From G963556115 sp963677015 (GTDB lineage Bacteria; Planctomycetota; SZUA-567): a stretch of 64,000 nt of DNA. Shown here piece by piece: positions 35,266 to 44,893 of this stretch. Numbering within the stretch: position 1 is the first letter of the stretch; each line of letters starts with the position of its first letter. The notes under the pieces were generated by a model, which was not told the origin of the DNA, did not search any database, and saw nothing but the letters and a program-made list of their open reading frames with translations. The position numbers were made by a program, and so were the translations under genes. The stretch spans positions 2,480,001 through 2,544,000 of the forward strand of contig OY781533.1 of assembly GCA_963677015.1 (NCBI GenBank). The letters are read 5' to 3'.

Positions 35266-36219
35266 TTACTGCTTATTTCTGAAACGATCGATAAATACCG
35301 CTCCGATAATTACAATACCGATAACAATCTGCTGCCAGAATGCTGAAATATTCAGCAGATTCAAACCATTACGCAAGACCCCGATAACGAAGGCTCCAAT
35401 AGCGGTTCCGGTAACGATACCCTCACCACCAAGAAGACTTGTACCTCCAATAACTGACGACGCTACAGAATCCATCTCATAGCCGGTTCCCGCAGTCGGC
35501 TGACCGGAGGCAATACGAGCCGCCAGAATAACGCCGGCACAGGATGCCAGAAAACCGCTGACGACATATACGGAAATAAGCACAATATTGGTGTTCACAC
35601 CTGAAAGCTTGGTCGCTTCAAAGTTACTTCCGGTCGCATAAATATAACGCCCCAGCTTGGTCTTACTCAGAATAAACCAGAATATCAGAAACAGAAAAAA
35701 CATAATAATTACCGCTACCGGGATACCGAGAAATTTACCACTGCCGATATATTTGAATGCCTTTGGCAATCCGCTCACCGGTATACCTCCGGTAAGCACC
35801 AGAGCCGCACCTCTGACAATACTCATAGTTCCAAGGGTAACAATAAATGGCGGCAGTTTACCATATACCACAATCACCCCGTTCAGCACGCCAACAAGCG
35901 TACCGGCTAGAAGGCCGCAGATAATCGCCAGCGGTATGGGATATCCGGCAACCAGAGCCATAGAGGTTATTATCCCGGAAAGGGCGATATTGGAACCTAT
36001 CGAAAGATCGATACCCGCAGTAATTATTACATATGTCTGACCGATCGCTATCATAACAATTATCGAAGTCTGCAGGCAAACCGTCAGCAAGTTATTCCGT
36101 GTAAAGAAATATGGGCTGGAAAATGAAAAATACAGCATAAGCAAGATCAGACCGGATAACACCGACAGCATCTGAATGGTCTCTCTTGAAAATCTTTGAC
36201 TCTGAAGTTTTGTTGCCAT
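35266..36219 (-). CDS. CUT2 ABC importer permease
   Basis: A 317-residue RbsC-like permease with about ten hydrophobic spans. Motifs are 'ITAGIDLSIGSNIALSG' near 60-80 and 'SSVIGGTSLLGGEGIVTGTAIG' near 250-270. ATG 36219 has GGAG seven bases upstream; the preceding TTG codon is a weaker alternative. It lies 148 bp after the ATPase gene and 24 bp before the hydrolase start. Confidence 0.9.
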   Translation of the reverse strand: MATKLQSQRFSRETIQMLSVLSGLILLMLYFSFSSPYFFTRNNLLTVCLQTSIIVMIAIGQTYVIITAGIDLSIGSNIALSGIITSMALVAGYPIPLAIICGLLAGTLVGVLNGVIVVYGKLPPFIVTLGTMSIVRGAALVLTGGIPVSGLPKAFKYIGSGKFLGIPVAVIIMFFLFLIFWFILSKTKLGRYIYATGSNFEATKLSGVNTNIVLISVYVVSGFLASCAGVILAARIASGQPTAGTGYEMDSVASSVIGGTSLLGGEGIVTGTAIGAFVIGVLRNGLNLLNISAFWQQIVIGIVIIGAVFIDRFRNKQ

Positions 36220-36367
36220 CAATTAACTCCTTAGTTGCTATTAATAACCGAAACAATACCGCATACACAGATTTCACCGCGTAAACCCACGACATAACAC
36301 ACGAATAGATATATAGATATTATAATTATTTAAAATGATTTCCGGGTCTCCCCAGGCTCAGGTTCTA

Positions 36368-37864
36368 CTACACTGTAGCATAATGCATTATTTTTTCCTG
36401 AGTTGTCCCCTCATCTCGGGTATTCATTACCGCCTGACACTTACCGCTTGCCATAACCACAAGCCGGTCGGTAAGACCGAGTATCTCCGGCAGTTCAGAT
36501 GATATCAGAACCACCGCTACTCCTTTAAGTTTAAGAGCATTAAATATTTTATAGAACTCAACCTTGGCATTGACATCAATACCTCGCGTCGGTTCATCAA
36601 AGATAATAACCTTCGGATTGTGCATCAGCCATTTTCCGATTACCACTTTCTGCTGATTGCCACCACTTAGATTATTTACTATCTGAGATATCGACGGGGT
36701 CTTAATCTTAAGTTCATCGACTTTAGAGATTGCCCTTGAAGACTGCTTCCTGCTAGAGATCACCCCAAAGCGCGAGCAGATATCACTCAGAGTCGGCAGT
36801 ACCAGATTATCCGACACCGACATTCTAACCGCCAGCCCCTCACGTTTTCTATCTTCCGGAGCGTAAACGATCCCTTCTTTTATCGCCCCGCGCTCAGAGG
36901 TTACATTTATACTCCTGCCCTCCATTATCACCTCGCCGCCGGTCTTCTTTATCGCACCGAAGATTGTCTTCGCGACCTCGGTCCGCCCAGCCCCTACCAG
37001 ACCGAAAATTCCTAATGACTCGCCGCCATAAACATCAAAGCTCACATCAGAAATAAGACCGTCAACCGTAAGGTTCTTTATCTCCAGAATCTTACTCCGG
37101 TTTTCATTTGGTTCGACATAAGGGAATTTTTCCTTGATACTCCGTCCAACCATCATGGTCACAAGTTCATCCACATTGGTATTTTTAAACTCTACAGTGT
37201 TTATAAACTCACCATCTCGATACACCGTCACCCGGTCAGAAATATGCTTGAGTTCGTCGAGTTTATGAGAGATATAGATAATACCTTTGCCGTCACTGCG
37301 CAACTTATGAATGATTTTAAACAGTTCATCCACCTCACGCCCCGAGAGTGAACTTGTCGGTTCATCCATTATTATAACTTCAGCATTCTGGGATAAGGAC
37401 TTGGCTATCTCAACTATCTGCTGTTTAGAAATTGAAAGTTCCGAAATTTTACTCTTGGGGTTTATCCCCTCATGAAATGAATCAAGAATCTCCGCAGCCC
37501 GTTTATTCATCAGTCTTTCATTGACCACCATTGAGCCCCGCATATCCTCTCTTCCCAGAAAAATATTCTGAGCGACAGTCAGATGCTTACAGAGATTGAG
37601 TTCCTGATGGATAATTCCTATTCCCATATCCTGAGCCCCGCGCGGAGAATCAATCACCACCTTTTCACCCCGCAGAAAGATATCTCCGGCATTGGCCTGA
37701 TAAATTCCGGCGAAAATCTTCATCATAGTAGATTTACCGGCACCATTCTCACCCAGAAGGCAATGCACCTCGCCCTTCTTAAGCTGAAAATTAACATTAT
37801 TCAACGCCTTAACCCCAGGAAATTCTTTGCTTATTCCCTTTGCCTCCAATAAAACCTCACTCAC
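36368..37864 (-). CDS. CUT2 ABC importer ATPase
   Basis: A 498-residue RbsA-like ATPase starting at GTG 37864, with AGGAGA five bases upstream. The first domain has 'GENGAGKST', 'IHQELNLC', 'LSISKQQIVEIAKS' and 'VIIMDEPTSSLSGRE'. The second has 'GLVGAGRTE', 'LSGGNQQKVVIGKW' and 'VIIFDEPTRGIDV'. It is the first gene of the operon, facing an unusually long 900-bp spacer that holds the duplicated operator. Confidence 0.9.
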   Translation of the reverse strand: MSEVLLEAKGISKEFPGVKALNNVNFQLKKGEVHCLLGENGAGKSTMMKIFAGIYQANAGDIFLRGEKVVIDSPRGAQDMGIGIIHQELNLCKHLTVAQNIFLGREDMRGSMVVNERLMNKRAAEILDSFHEGINPKSKISELSISKQQIVEIAKSLSQNAEVIIMDEPTSSLSGREVDELFKIIHKLRSDGKGIIYISHKLDELKHISDRVTVYRDGEFINTVEFKNTNVDELVTMMVGRSIKEKFPYVEPNENRSKILEIKNLTVDGLISDVSFDVYGGESLGIFGLVGAGRTEVAKTIFGAIKKTGGEVIMEGRSINVTSERGAIKEGIVYAPEDRKREGLAVRMSVSDNLVLPTLSDICSRFGVISSRKQSSRAISKVDELKIKTPSISQIVNNLSGGNQQKVVIGKWLMHNPKVIIFDEPTRGIDVNAKVEFYKIFNALKLKGVAVVLISSELPEILGLTDRLVVMASGKCQAVMNTRDEGTTQEKIMHYATV

Positions 37865-38764
37865 AAGACTCTCCTCATATCACAACTTATTAATCGGAAC
37901 AATCAGCACCACCAACATAATTCTTTATATAAAGCGAATATACAACACCGCCCAGGCTTTATACTATTCAAGCCCGACTCAGATGATTTGACTAAAATTT
38001 GTATGAACAGCTACTTATGAAACCGATACCATTTGGTATGAAAAAATTTTTGCTTATCTTTTGAAACCGATACCATTTAGTATCAAAAAAAAACAAACAC
38101 AAAATATCGCCACAATTATTCTACACACTGATAGTATAAATCATAAAAAACACTAAGCAATTTTTTTTCGGCTTTTTTTAAAAATAATCGCCTTTAATAT
38201 CTCTTTAAAAATTACATAAAGACAATTTAATTCTAAAGATATGTCTGCTAATTTTATCTTAGTACACAACTTCTTGTCATAACATATATATATTGTAAAT
38301 AACCAATAATCTTTTTAAAAAACATACCATTCAACAGATTCGACACCTGTCATAAATCATTTATATTTTAAAAATAAAAAATATTCATTGCTAATTTTAG
38401 CATTTTATAATCACGTTATTAACATAAAACAGCATCTTACACTTATATTCTACAAAACATAAAAAGCACAAAAACCATGGCCTATAGTTTTGAATATATG
38501 ATAACATCAAGAACCACATACCACATATCAAAATCATATACAAACCATAAATATTGCCGTTAATTTACCCAGATCAATTGTTCTAATTCAAACAGCACCA
38601 ATATTAAAAATAAGTATCATTAAAACAGTATATATTTATTATAATTTAAAACAGTAAATTTAAAAAATTTATTTATTTTATAACAAAATAATTCGATAAG
38701 TTTTGCATGCTGATATATAAGAGATTAATTATATTATACGCTGAAATACGAACAAGGATAATCT
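37865..38764. other. Long AT-rich divergent spacer between importer and T6SS
   Basis: Nine hundred bases without a recognisable gene; composition is extremely A/T-rich. It contains the duplicated operator-like element at 38018-38083 near the importer side. The T6SS promoter must lie near the right end; TATATTATAC near 38730 is a candidate -10 region but no convincing -35 was found. Confidence 0.4.
38018..38083. promoter_or_regulatory. Duplicated operator, probable LacI-family sites
   Basis: TGAAACCGATACCATTT occurs at 38018-38034 and 38062-38078, 44 bp apart, about four helical turns. Each copy contains a palindrome: ATACCATTTGGTAT (perfect arms, 38026-38039) and ATACCATTTAGTAT (one change, 38070-38083). 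Spacing in phase suggests cooperative binding or looping. It lies 150-220 bp upstream of the importer ATPase gene. Confidence 0.55.
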
Positions 38765-39253
38765 ATGAAAATATATTACATTATTATAGTTACTACAGGA
38801 ATCAGCCTCCTGCTGCTTGGCTGTAATCCCCAAAAATTGACAAGCATCTTACCGGCAAGAGCGACTCCGATCTCGGTTCTAACCACTAACGAAACAAACC
38901 AGAACAGCGCAGTAGCTATCGATTTCATCGCTGTCTACAACGAGGCAATAGCCAGAGGCTTGCAAAAACTCACTGCAGCTGAATGGTTTAACGGCAAAGC
39001 ACAATTTATACGTGACTACACCTCTGGAGAAGATTACGATATTTGGCACTATGAATTCGCCGCATTGGCACAAAGACACAATATTAAGATAAAACCAGAT
39101 CGCAAGCTCTCAGCAATATATATTTTCGCTGATTATTTATCTCCTGGAAAACATCGGTACCGTTTCACAAAAATTGAGGAGATGATGATAATTTTAGCTG
39201 CGAAAGACTTCAGGGTTACACATAGAAAAGGAACAGAAATACCATGCGAATAA
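38765..39253 (+). CDS. T6SS-associated lipoprotein at the TssJ position
   Basis: A 162-residue lipoprotein with signal sequence and lipobox 'LLLLGC' (Cys20). It begins the T6SS cluster and overlaps tssK by 10 bp. In most T6SSs the outer-membrane lipoprotein TssJ, which docks TssM, is encoded next to TssK-L-M, so that is the best role guess. The mature sequence ('NEAIARGLQKLTAAEWFNGK', 'GKHRYRFTKIEEMMIILAAKD') does not show a TssJ pattern that I recognise, so the family assignment is by position. AAGGA precedes the ATG. Confidence 0.7.
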   Translation: MKIYYIIIVTTGISLLLLGCNPQKLTSILPARATPISVLTTNETNQNSAVAIDFIAVYNEAIARGLQKLTAAEWFNGKAQFIRDYTSGEDYDIWHYEFAALAQRHNIKIKPDRKLSAIYIFADYLSPGKHRYRFTKIEEMMIILAAKDFRVTHRKGTEIPCE

Positions 39254-40479
39254 CCATTCCACCATCCGTATACTGGCATGAAGGGATGCTGCTTTTACCG
39301 CAGCATTTCCAACTTACTGCAGAAAAGACTGATACCTGCATGAAATATTATCCGCTAGCACTTAATCCTTATAATTATGGTATTACTAATTTGTCTTTTG
39401 ATACTGAGCTACTCGCTCAAAAAGTATTTAGAATTCTTGAACTTGAGGCGATCATGCCTGATGGTCAGATTATTCAATATTATAATTCAGCCTCCATCCC
39501 GGCACTTGAAATTAACTTTAACGGTATCCCAATCTATGATAAACCCATGATTTACCTTTGTCTATTGAATGAAGATATCGATAGCACTGCAACACCAAGT
39601 AGAAGACCTGTAGAATGGTCCGTAAAAGATTCTATTACCGCTGAAGATATCCAGATCGCCTGTACTCGCCCTGTTTTAGCATTACAGTTATCCAAAAATT
39701 CTCCAGAAAATTACTGCTCACTTCCAATATTCAGAATATCTGATAATACCGATTATAACTATATCCCTCCATGTCTGCGCCTGACAGCGGATAACAAGTT
39801 ATTCCATTATTGTTCAGAGACGATAAATCTTCTTAAAACTAAAGCAGGAATTCTCTTTGACACCCAGCAAAATATTCCATCCCAACAAAATATTCACTAT
39901 AACACTATACACCGTATTATACAGCATTTACCGATGTTTGAGTCAGCTCTGCGCTCCGAAGCAGTTCACCCGCTAAACCTATTTCTTATTATTCAGAGCA
40001 TAAGAGGAGAAATCTACGCTGAAAATTCCGTCCCGGAAATTATTGACTACAGCCATGATGATATATTATGCTGTTACACTAAACTGCTCACCAGTGTCTC
40101 AAAGCAGCTCGATCTACTTGTAACCGACAGCTGCACAAAAGTTCCGTTCAATAAGACAGACAACGCCTTTAAAATTAAACTTCAGCCCAAAAATCAAAAC
40201 AAAATTCGTATTGGTGTAGAAATAAACCAGTCACATGAATTTACCACTAACTGGATAGAGGCCGCAGTTATCGGCTATAACGATCAAATCAACACCTTGA
40301 TTCTAAGACGCAGTAGAGGATTCTCACGAAAACAGCTGCCTTCCGACGAAATTTTCAGCAGAAATCTACTTTTTTATGATCTTGAAATTATTCCCGAAAC
40401 AGAACAGCAGCTGGTTATTCAAGCCCCAAAAGAATCAGGAACAATGAAAAGACCAAGAAATATTTACCTTATAAAATAA
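39244..40479 (+). CDS. tssK: T6SS baseplate protein TssK
   Basis: A 411-residue protein opening with the characteristic TssK start 'VYWHEGMLLLPQHFQ' and with 'LPMFESALRSEAVHPLNLFLIIQSI' near 235-260. TssK links the baseplate to the TssL/TssM membrane complex and binds cytoplasmic domains. A normal family length is about 440, so this is slightly short. AAGGAA lies in the end of the upstream lipoprotein gene. Confidence 0.9.
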   Translation: MRITIPPSVYWHEGMLLLPQHFQLTAEKTDTCMKYYPLALNPYNYGITNLSFDTELLAQKVFRILELEAIMPDGQIIQYYNSASIPALEINFNGIPIYDKPMIYLCLLNEDIDSTATPSRRPVEWSVKDSITAEDIQIACTRPVLALQLSKNSPENYCSLPIFRISDNTDYNYIPPCLRLTADNKLFHYCSETINLLKTKAGILFDTQQNIPSQQNIHYNTIHRIIQHLPMFESALRSEAVHPLNLFLIIQSIRGEIYAENSVPEIIDYSHDDILCCYTKLLTSVSKQLDLLVTDSCTKVPFNKTDNAFKIKLQPKNQNKIRIGVEINQSHEFTTNWIEAAVIGYNDQINTLILRRSRGFSRKQLPSDEIFSRNLLFYDLEIIPETEQQLVIQAPKESGTMKRPRNIYLIK

Positions 40480-40489
40480 CCGAGAAAAT

Positions 40490-41161
40490 ATGACTCATTC
40501 ACAATATTACATTCAGGAAACGATAAAAACTTTTGAAACGTATATCAACTACTTCATCGTCAGGATGAATAGTCTGAACGAACTCAATACTCATGAAGAA
40601 TTCAACCATCTGCAGTTAGAACTGGCCGATGTCATCAGGCATCAGGAAAACTTTGTAGATCAGGAATTAAAACTGCTTATGGCTGGCATAACCGATGAAC
40701 TTCTTCTGCAGTATGAATGGAACGGCAGAGACTGGTGGCAGGACAATCTTCTTGAATACCTGCTCTTTAAAACCTATACCGCAGGAGACAGAATTATTGC
40801 AATTGCACAAGAGCTTATCGCTGAAGCGAATATTTCTCGCAAAGGACTTGCTGTAGCTATTCTCGATGCCATTGCAATTGGATTTTGCGGTAAGTATAAA
40901 AAAGACGACAGCGCACTGCTGAAACTGAGGAGAGATCTATCCACATGGATCAATAATACCTACACTCCTGATATCACCATATGCCCTGAAAGTTATCAGC
41001 ATACTCTAAGCGCAGACAGGATGCTTTCTCTACCGTCCCTCAAAAAATGGCATCTGGGATTAAGTATTGGCAGCCTGCTTATGATACTTCTATCACTATT
41101 ACTTTGGATGTATCTGAGCGAGCCCGTAACAAATATTCTAGATCCACTTTTCCAGAATTAA
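40490..41161 (+). CDS. tssL: T6SS inner-membrane protein TssL (DotU-like)
   Basis: A 223-residue protein with a cytoplasmic helical DotU domain ('LLLQYEWNGRDWWQDNLLEYLLFKTYTAGDRI', 'IGFCGKYKKDD') and a single C-terminal membrane anchor at about 194-216. It has no peptidoglycan-binding extension. It starts 10 bp after tssK and forms the inner-membrane complex with TssM. Confidence 0.88.
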   Translation: MTHSQYYIQETIKTFETYINYFIVRMNSLNELNTHEEFNHLQLELADVIRHQENFVDQELKLLMAGITDELLLQYEWNGRDWWQDNLLEYLLFKTYTAGDRIIAIAQELIAEANISRKGLAVAILDAIAIGFCGKYKKDDSALLKLRRDLSTWINNTYTPDITICPESYQHTLSADRMLSLPSLKKWHLGLSIGSLLMILLSLLLWMYLSEPVTNILDPLFQN

Positions 41162-41198
41162 TCAAACAAGATACCGAAACAATAGGAGTTGGCAGCTC

Positions 41199-44100
41199 AT
41201 GCCGGACAAAAACAGTAAACAGCCAGATAACGCCGTAAATTCAAAATCGAAAAAGACCCGTAAAAATATCTTTAAAGATATATGGCAAAATCTAAAACAA
41301 CTTAAACAGATCTTCCCGCTTTCACACAGCCGCGACCTGCCACTTGCCCTAGTACTGGGTAAAGGACTAAAACATCTGGCTGATATTTCCATAAGCCCGG
41401 GAAATATCAGTAATACGCCACATGGTTGTTATGCTTTTAATGAGGGCATATTACTGAATTCTTCTGAAATATGCGAAGAGGGATCTATTATCTACCTATT
41501 TAAAACACTGCTTAAACTCAGACCGAACCGGCCGCTAGACTGTATAGTTTTAAACATTACTACTGATGACCTGAAAAAACCGGAACAGGAACTAACAGAA
41601 ACAGCACAACGTTATAAAAATATCATTATTACTGCGGAAAAAGTTACCGGCATGCATGTACCGATATATATAACTATATCTAATTCGGAAAATCTCCCCG
41701 GATTAAAATATCTTCCTCTCAGTCCAAATCAAATGCTGGGCTGGTCTTCACCTTACCAGCCCAATCTCAACTGGCAGAAATCATGGATAACCGAAGCAAA
41801 AAATTATCTAATAAATTGCATTACAAATCTGCGTACTGGAGTTTTTGGCTCAAACCTGAACAACGATGATGCTAGGCACATTTTTACTCTTACAGCAGAT
41901 ATTGAAGCAATATTTAAAAATTTAGGACTGTTTACAGACATCCTTTTTGCATACAGCGTCTACCATGAGCCACTGAATTTCCGCGGTATATGGTTCACGG
42001 CAATAAACGATAAACACCCATACTACATACAAGATCTGGTAACACAGAAAATATTTATTGAAAGAACTTTGGCCGTACCATTAAAAACTTACTATACCGC
42101 CAGAAATAAACGCATGAAATTATATCAGGCTGCAATAGTATGTTTTTTCATCATCTGGCTTACAGGCCTGAGCCTGGGGGCTGTAGGCTTGAACAATAAT
42201 ATCAAGACTGTAATCCCTTTTCTGGAACAATATACACGTCTACAGGGAAGTACCGAGAAGTTATTAAAGACATCCGAGACAATCTGGTTAAAAGACGATG
42301 TTCACGAAATAAAAATATATGAACAGCAAATAGTACATGATACGGAAGAGCTTCTACGAACTCTGGAAAACTTTGATGACAGTTATTTCACCTGCCTGTT
42401 TACTCCCTTGAGTTACTTTACTACAACGCAATCAAAATTGCAGGATATTATTGCCCGTTGTTTTCGTGATATAATTCTTAAAGGAATGCTGATAGGACTC
42501 AGACAGAAAGAATATGATATTTATAAATCAGCTGAGAAAAATACAGACAACAGTGAAGATACCTTCAACAGGCTGTACACCTTCGTTAACAATCTAAAAG
42601 AACTCAACACGACAATTGAAACGTTCAACAAATTACGTTACAAACCAACAATAGAAGATTTTGATATAGTAAGTACAAATATTTTTGCCGTAAACTTTAT
42701 CGAAAGACTCAAACCCCTCAGACCAATATTGCTCGCAAACACGTCTGATTACTCCTCAGTAATCGCACCATTCAGGTATGAGTCAGAAAAGATTATAAAA
42801 CGTTTTTATTCCCTCATTAATTTATATTATACACAACTTTATTACCAGAACACCTTACTTCAGGCTCTTGAAGAATTCAGCGCAAATATTAATTTATTTA
42901 CATCACGCAAGCCACAGCAGCAGATAATTCAATTAAAAACAGCACGCGACCTATCCTCCACTACAGGTCTTCTGGATTCTCTGGATTCTCTTATAAAAAT
43001 TGCAGCAAATAAAGAACAAAACTGGATTCTGAAGTTTCCTCACAATCATAATACAGCAGAAATATCCGACCTTCAGGCTATAATCAAAGGTAACAGGTAT
43101 TTTTCAGACCTAACGCTTACCGATGTAAACAAAATATCCCATAAATTTCAACGGCAGATAAGAGAAATATTCGAAAATAATTATCTCACTGCAAATTCAG
43201 GAAATACCAGTTTTCCTATTCTACGCCTTGATGATGACAACACCTTTACTCTATCAAATAGAGTTAAAGAACTTCATAGTTTGAGCATTCATTTACGTGG
43301 AAAATCATTTTTCAAAGAAGCCCCTGAACAGAATATTGATTTTTCAATGCCTGAGAACGTTCACTTTATCTGGAAACTTGACATTCTTAAAGAAGCAGAT
43401 AATCTGCTGCTGGATTATAGAAAATTCTGGTCCTCTGATCTGCAGAATTCTTTTCCTGAAGTATATTCCCTATGTGAATACGTAATGCTTCGCAATCTCA
43501 GTGTACTGACAAACCGTTCCAGTAATATTTTCATACCCGATATACTCAGTTCACGCCGAGAGACCGAAAAACAGGAGATACAGAATTTCTGCGCAGCAAT
43601 TCCGGTAATCTCCCGGATAATCACTGCCTTTACTCAAGGTGGCGAAACTGATAAAGCTTCAGTTATAACCGAATTTATGCAACACAAAGCACTTACGGTA
43701 TTACATTATCTCAGTTCAATTCTAAAACAGAAATGTTTATACGCCCCAAATCTGGATTATCTGGCAAAATGGAATCACAGTGGAAACATAAAACTCTGGG
43801 CTCTTGGACTGCTGTCTCTCGCTGAAATAGAACCCTTCCTTGCAGACAACCGCCAACAATTGATCATGCTGAATAAACAAGCTCAGGTAGCTCTCACTTT
43901 TATCCCCGATTCAAATATCTTTACCGATATGGACAGCGATATCATATTATGGCGCAAACTAAACCAGACAATTTCAACTTACGATACCGGCAATAATGAT
44001 AATCTGCTCCGTCAACTGGAGAATTATATAAAATTCAGGCTGGGAACAGAAGACTCCAATCTTACAGCACCACCGCTAAACTGGTTTCATGAAAAAATGC

Positions 44101-44879
44101 TTATTCTGGAAGAAGCCGTCAATGCCCAGCGAGGACTGATAAATACAGCGGAATTCAATACACTGTGGAATAAAGCTGCAGCATATTTCAACTCGGAACT
44201 CGCCGGTCGTCAGCCCTTTACTCCAGAGTCACAGACCTCGGTAACCCCACAACAACTGCAGACCTTCTTCGACATTCTACCACCAGTCCCTGAGAATAAT
44301 GAGCAGAAATTAATAATCACAGATTTTTACTCAAGTATAAAATTTTTAAAGCAGCTCCTGGATAACGAAAAACCACTGGAATTAAACCTCACTGTAAAAT
44401 TCAGAACCAATACCAGACAGGAGGAAAATGTGAATTCTATTCTCAATCAAACACTCGAATTTGGAGATCAGCAGCTCAGTTACAGACAAAATGCAAATTC
44501 CGGCATATGGAAATACGGCGATGGTATTAAATTCTCTTTAACTTGGGCCGAGGACTGTAATATTTTTCCTCTGGACATAAAGGACCGAAAAGATATCAGT
44601 ATACGAGGGAAAAAAGCCATTTTAACCTACCCCGGTGCCTGGGGACTATTAAATTTTATTTTCAAAAACCGTTACCGATATCATGGAGATGAAGAGCTAC
44701 AGTTTTCTATACCTATCGGAAACGATCCGGATCAGATTCAGGAATCAGGAATTTGTCAAACCTCTGAAGTACGCACATTTATGAATCTTAAACTAAATAC
44801 TGTTTCAGAAGCAGCCAATAATGTTCAGGAGTTACAACTCCCGCTGTCACTTCCCCGTAAGATGCCGGTTCTCAAATAA
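41199..44879 (+). CDS. tssM: T6SS membrane protein TssM (IcmF-like), P-loop degenerate
   Basis: A 1226-residue IcmF-family protein. The N-terminal cytoplasmic part has the GTPase-like domain layout ('LPLALVLGKGLKHLAD' at the usual Walker A position, 'LDCIVLNITTDDL', 'PVYITISN'-like strand), but the Gly-Lys-Ser/Thr loop is missing. Only one clear membrane span is seen, near residues 307-330; the usual N-terminal hairpin of spans is absent. The long periplasmic part ends in the conserved β-rich domain ('ILTYPGAWGLLNFIF'). AGGAG precedes the ATG. It connects TssL in the inner membrane with the outer-membrane lipoprotein. Confidence 0.88.
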   Translation: MPDKNSKQPDNAVNSKSKKTRKNIFKDIWQNLKQLKQIFPLSHSRDLPLALVLGKGLKHLADISISPGNISNTPHGCYAFNEGILLNSSEICEEGSIIYLFKTLLKLRPNRPLDCIVLNITTDDLKKPEQELTETAQRYKNIIITAEKVTGMHVPIYITISNSENLPGLKYLPLSPNQMLGWSSPYQPNLNWQKSWITEAKNYLINCITNLRTGVFGSNLNNDDARHIFTLTADIEAIFKNLGLFTDILFAYSVYHEPLNFRGIWFTAINDKHPYYIQDLVTQKIFIERTLAVPLKTYYTARNKRMKLYQAAIVCFFIIWLTGLSLGAVGLNNNIKTVIPFLEQYTRLQGSTEKLLKTSETIWLKDDVHEIKIYEQQIVHDTEELLRTLENFDDSYFTCLFTPLSYFTTTQSKLQDIIARCFRDIILKGMLIGLRQKEYDIYKSAEKNTDNSEDTFNRLYTFVNNLKELNTTIETFNKLRYKPTIEDFDIVSTNIFAVNFIERLKPLRPILLANTSDYSSVIAPFRYESEKIIKRFYSLINLYYTQLYYQNTLLQALEEFSANINLFTSRKPQQQIIQLKTARDLSSTTGLLDSLDSLIKIAANKEQNWILKFPHNHNTAEISDLQAIIKGNRYFSDLTLTDVNKISHKFQRQIREIFENNYLTANSGNTSFPILRLDDDNTFTLSNRVKELHSLSIHLRGKSFFKEAPEQNIDFSMPENVHFIWKLDILKEADNLLLDYRKFWSSDLQNSFPEVYSLCEYVMLRNLSVLTNRSSNIFIPDILSSRRETEKQEIQNFCAAIPVISRIITAFTQGGETDKASVITEFMQHKALTVLHYLSSILKQKCLYAPNLDYLAKWNHSGNIKLWALGLLSLAEIEPFLADNRQQLIMLNKQAQVALTFIPDSNIFTDMDSDIILWRKLNQTISTYDTGNNDNLLRQLENYIKFRLGTEDSNLTAPPLNWFHEKMLILEEAVNAQRGLINTAEFNTLWNKAAAYFNSELAGRQPFTPESQTSVTPQQLQTFFDILPPVPENNEQKLIITDFYSSIKFLKQLLDNEKPLELNLTVKFRTNTRQEENVNSILNQTLEFGDQQLSYRQNANSGIWKYGDGIKFSLTWAEDCNIFPLDIKDRKDISIRGKKAILTYPGAWGLLNFIFKNRYRYHGDEELQFSIPIGNDPDQIQESGICQTSEVRTFMNLKLNTVSEAANNVQELQLPLSLPRKMPVLK

Positions 44880-44893
44880 CAAGGAATACTATT

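Noticed and set aside
32364..37864. A riboswitch or structured leader in the importer operon
   Set aside because: Only simple hairpins and repeated operator-like palindromes were visible; no conserved riboswitch core was recognised.
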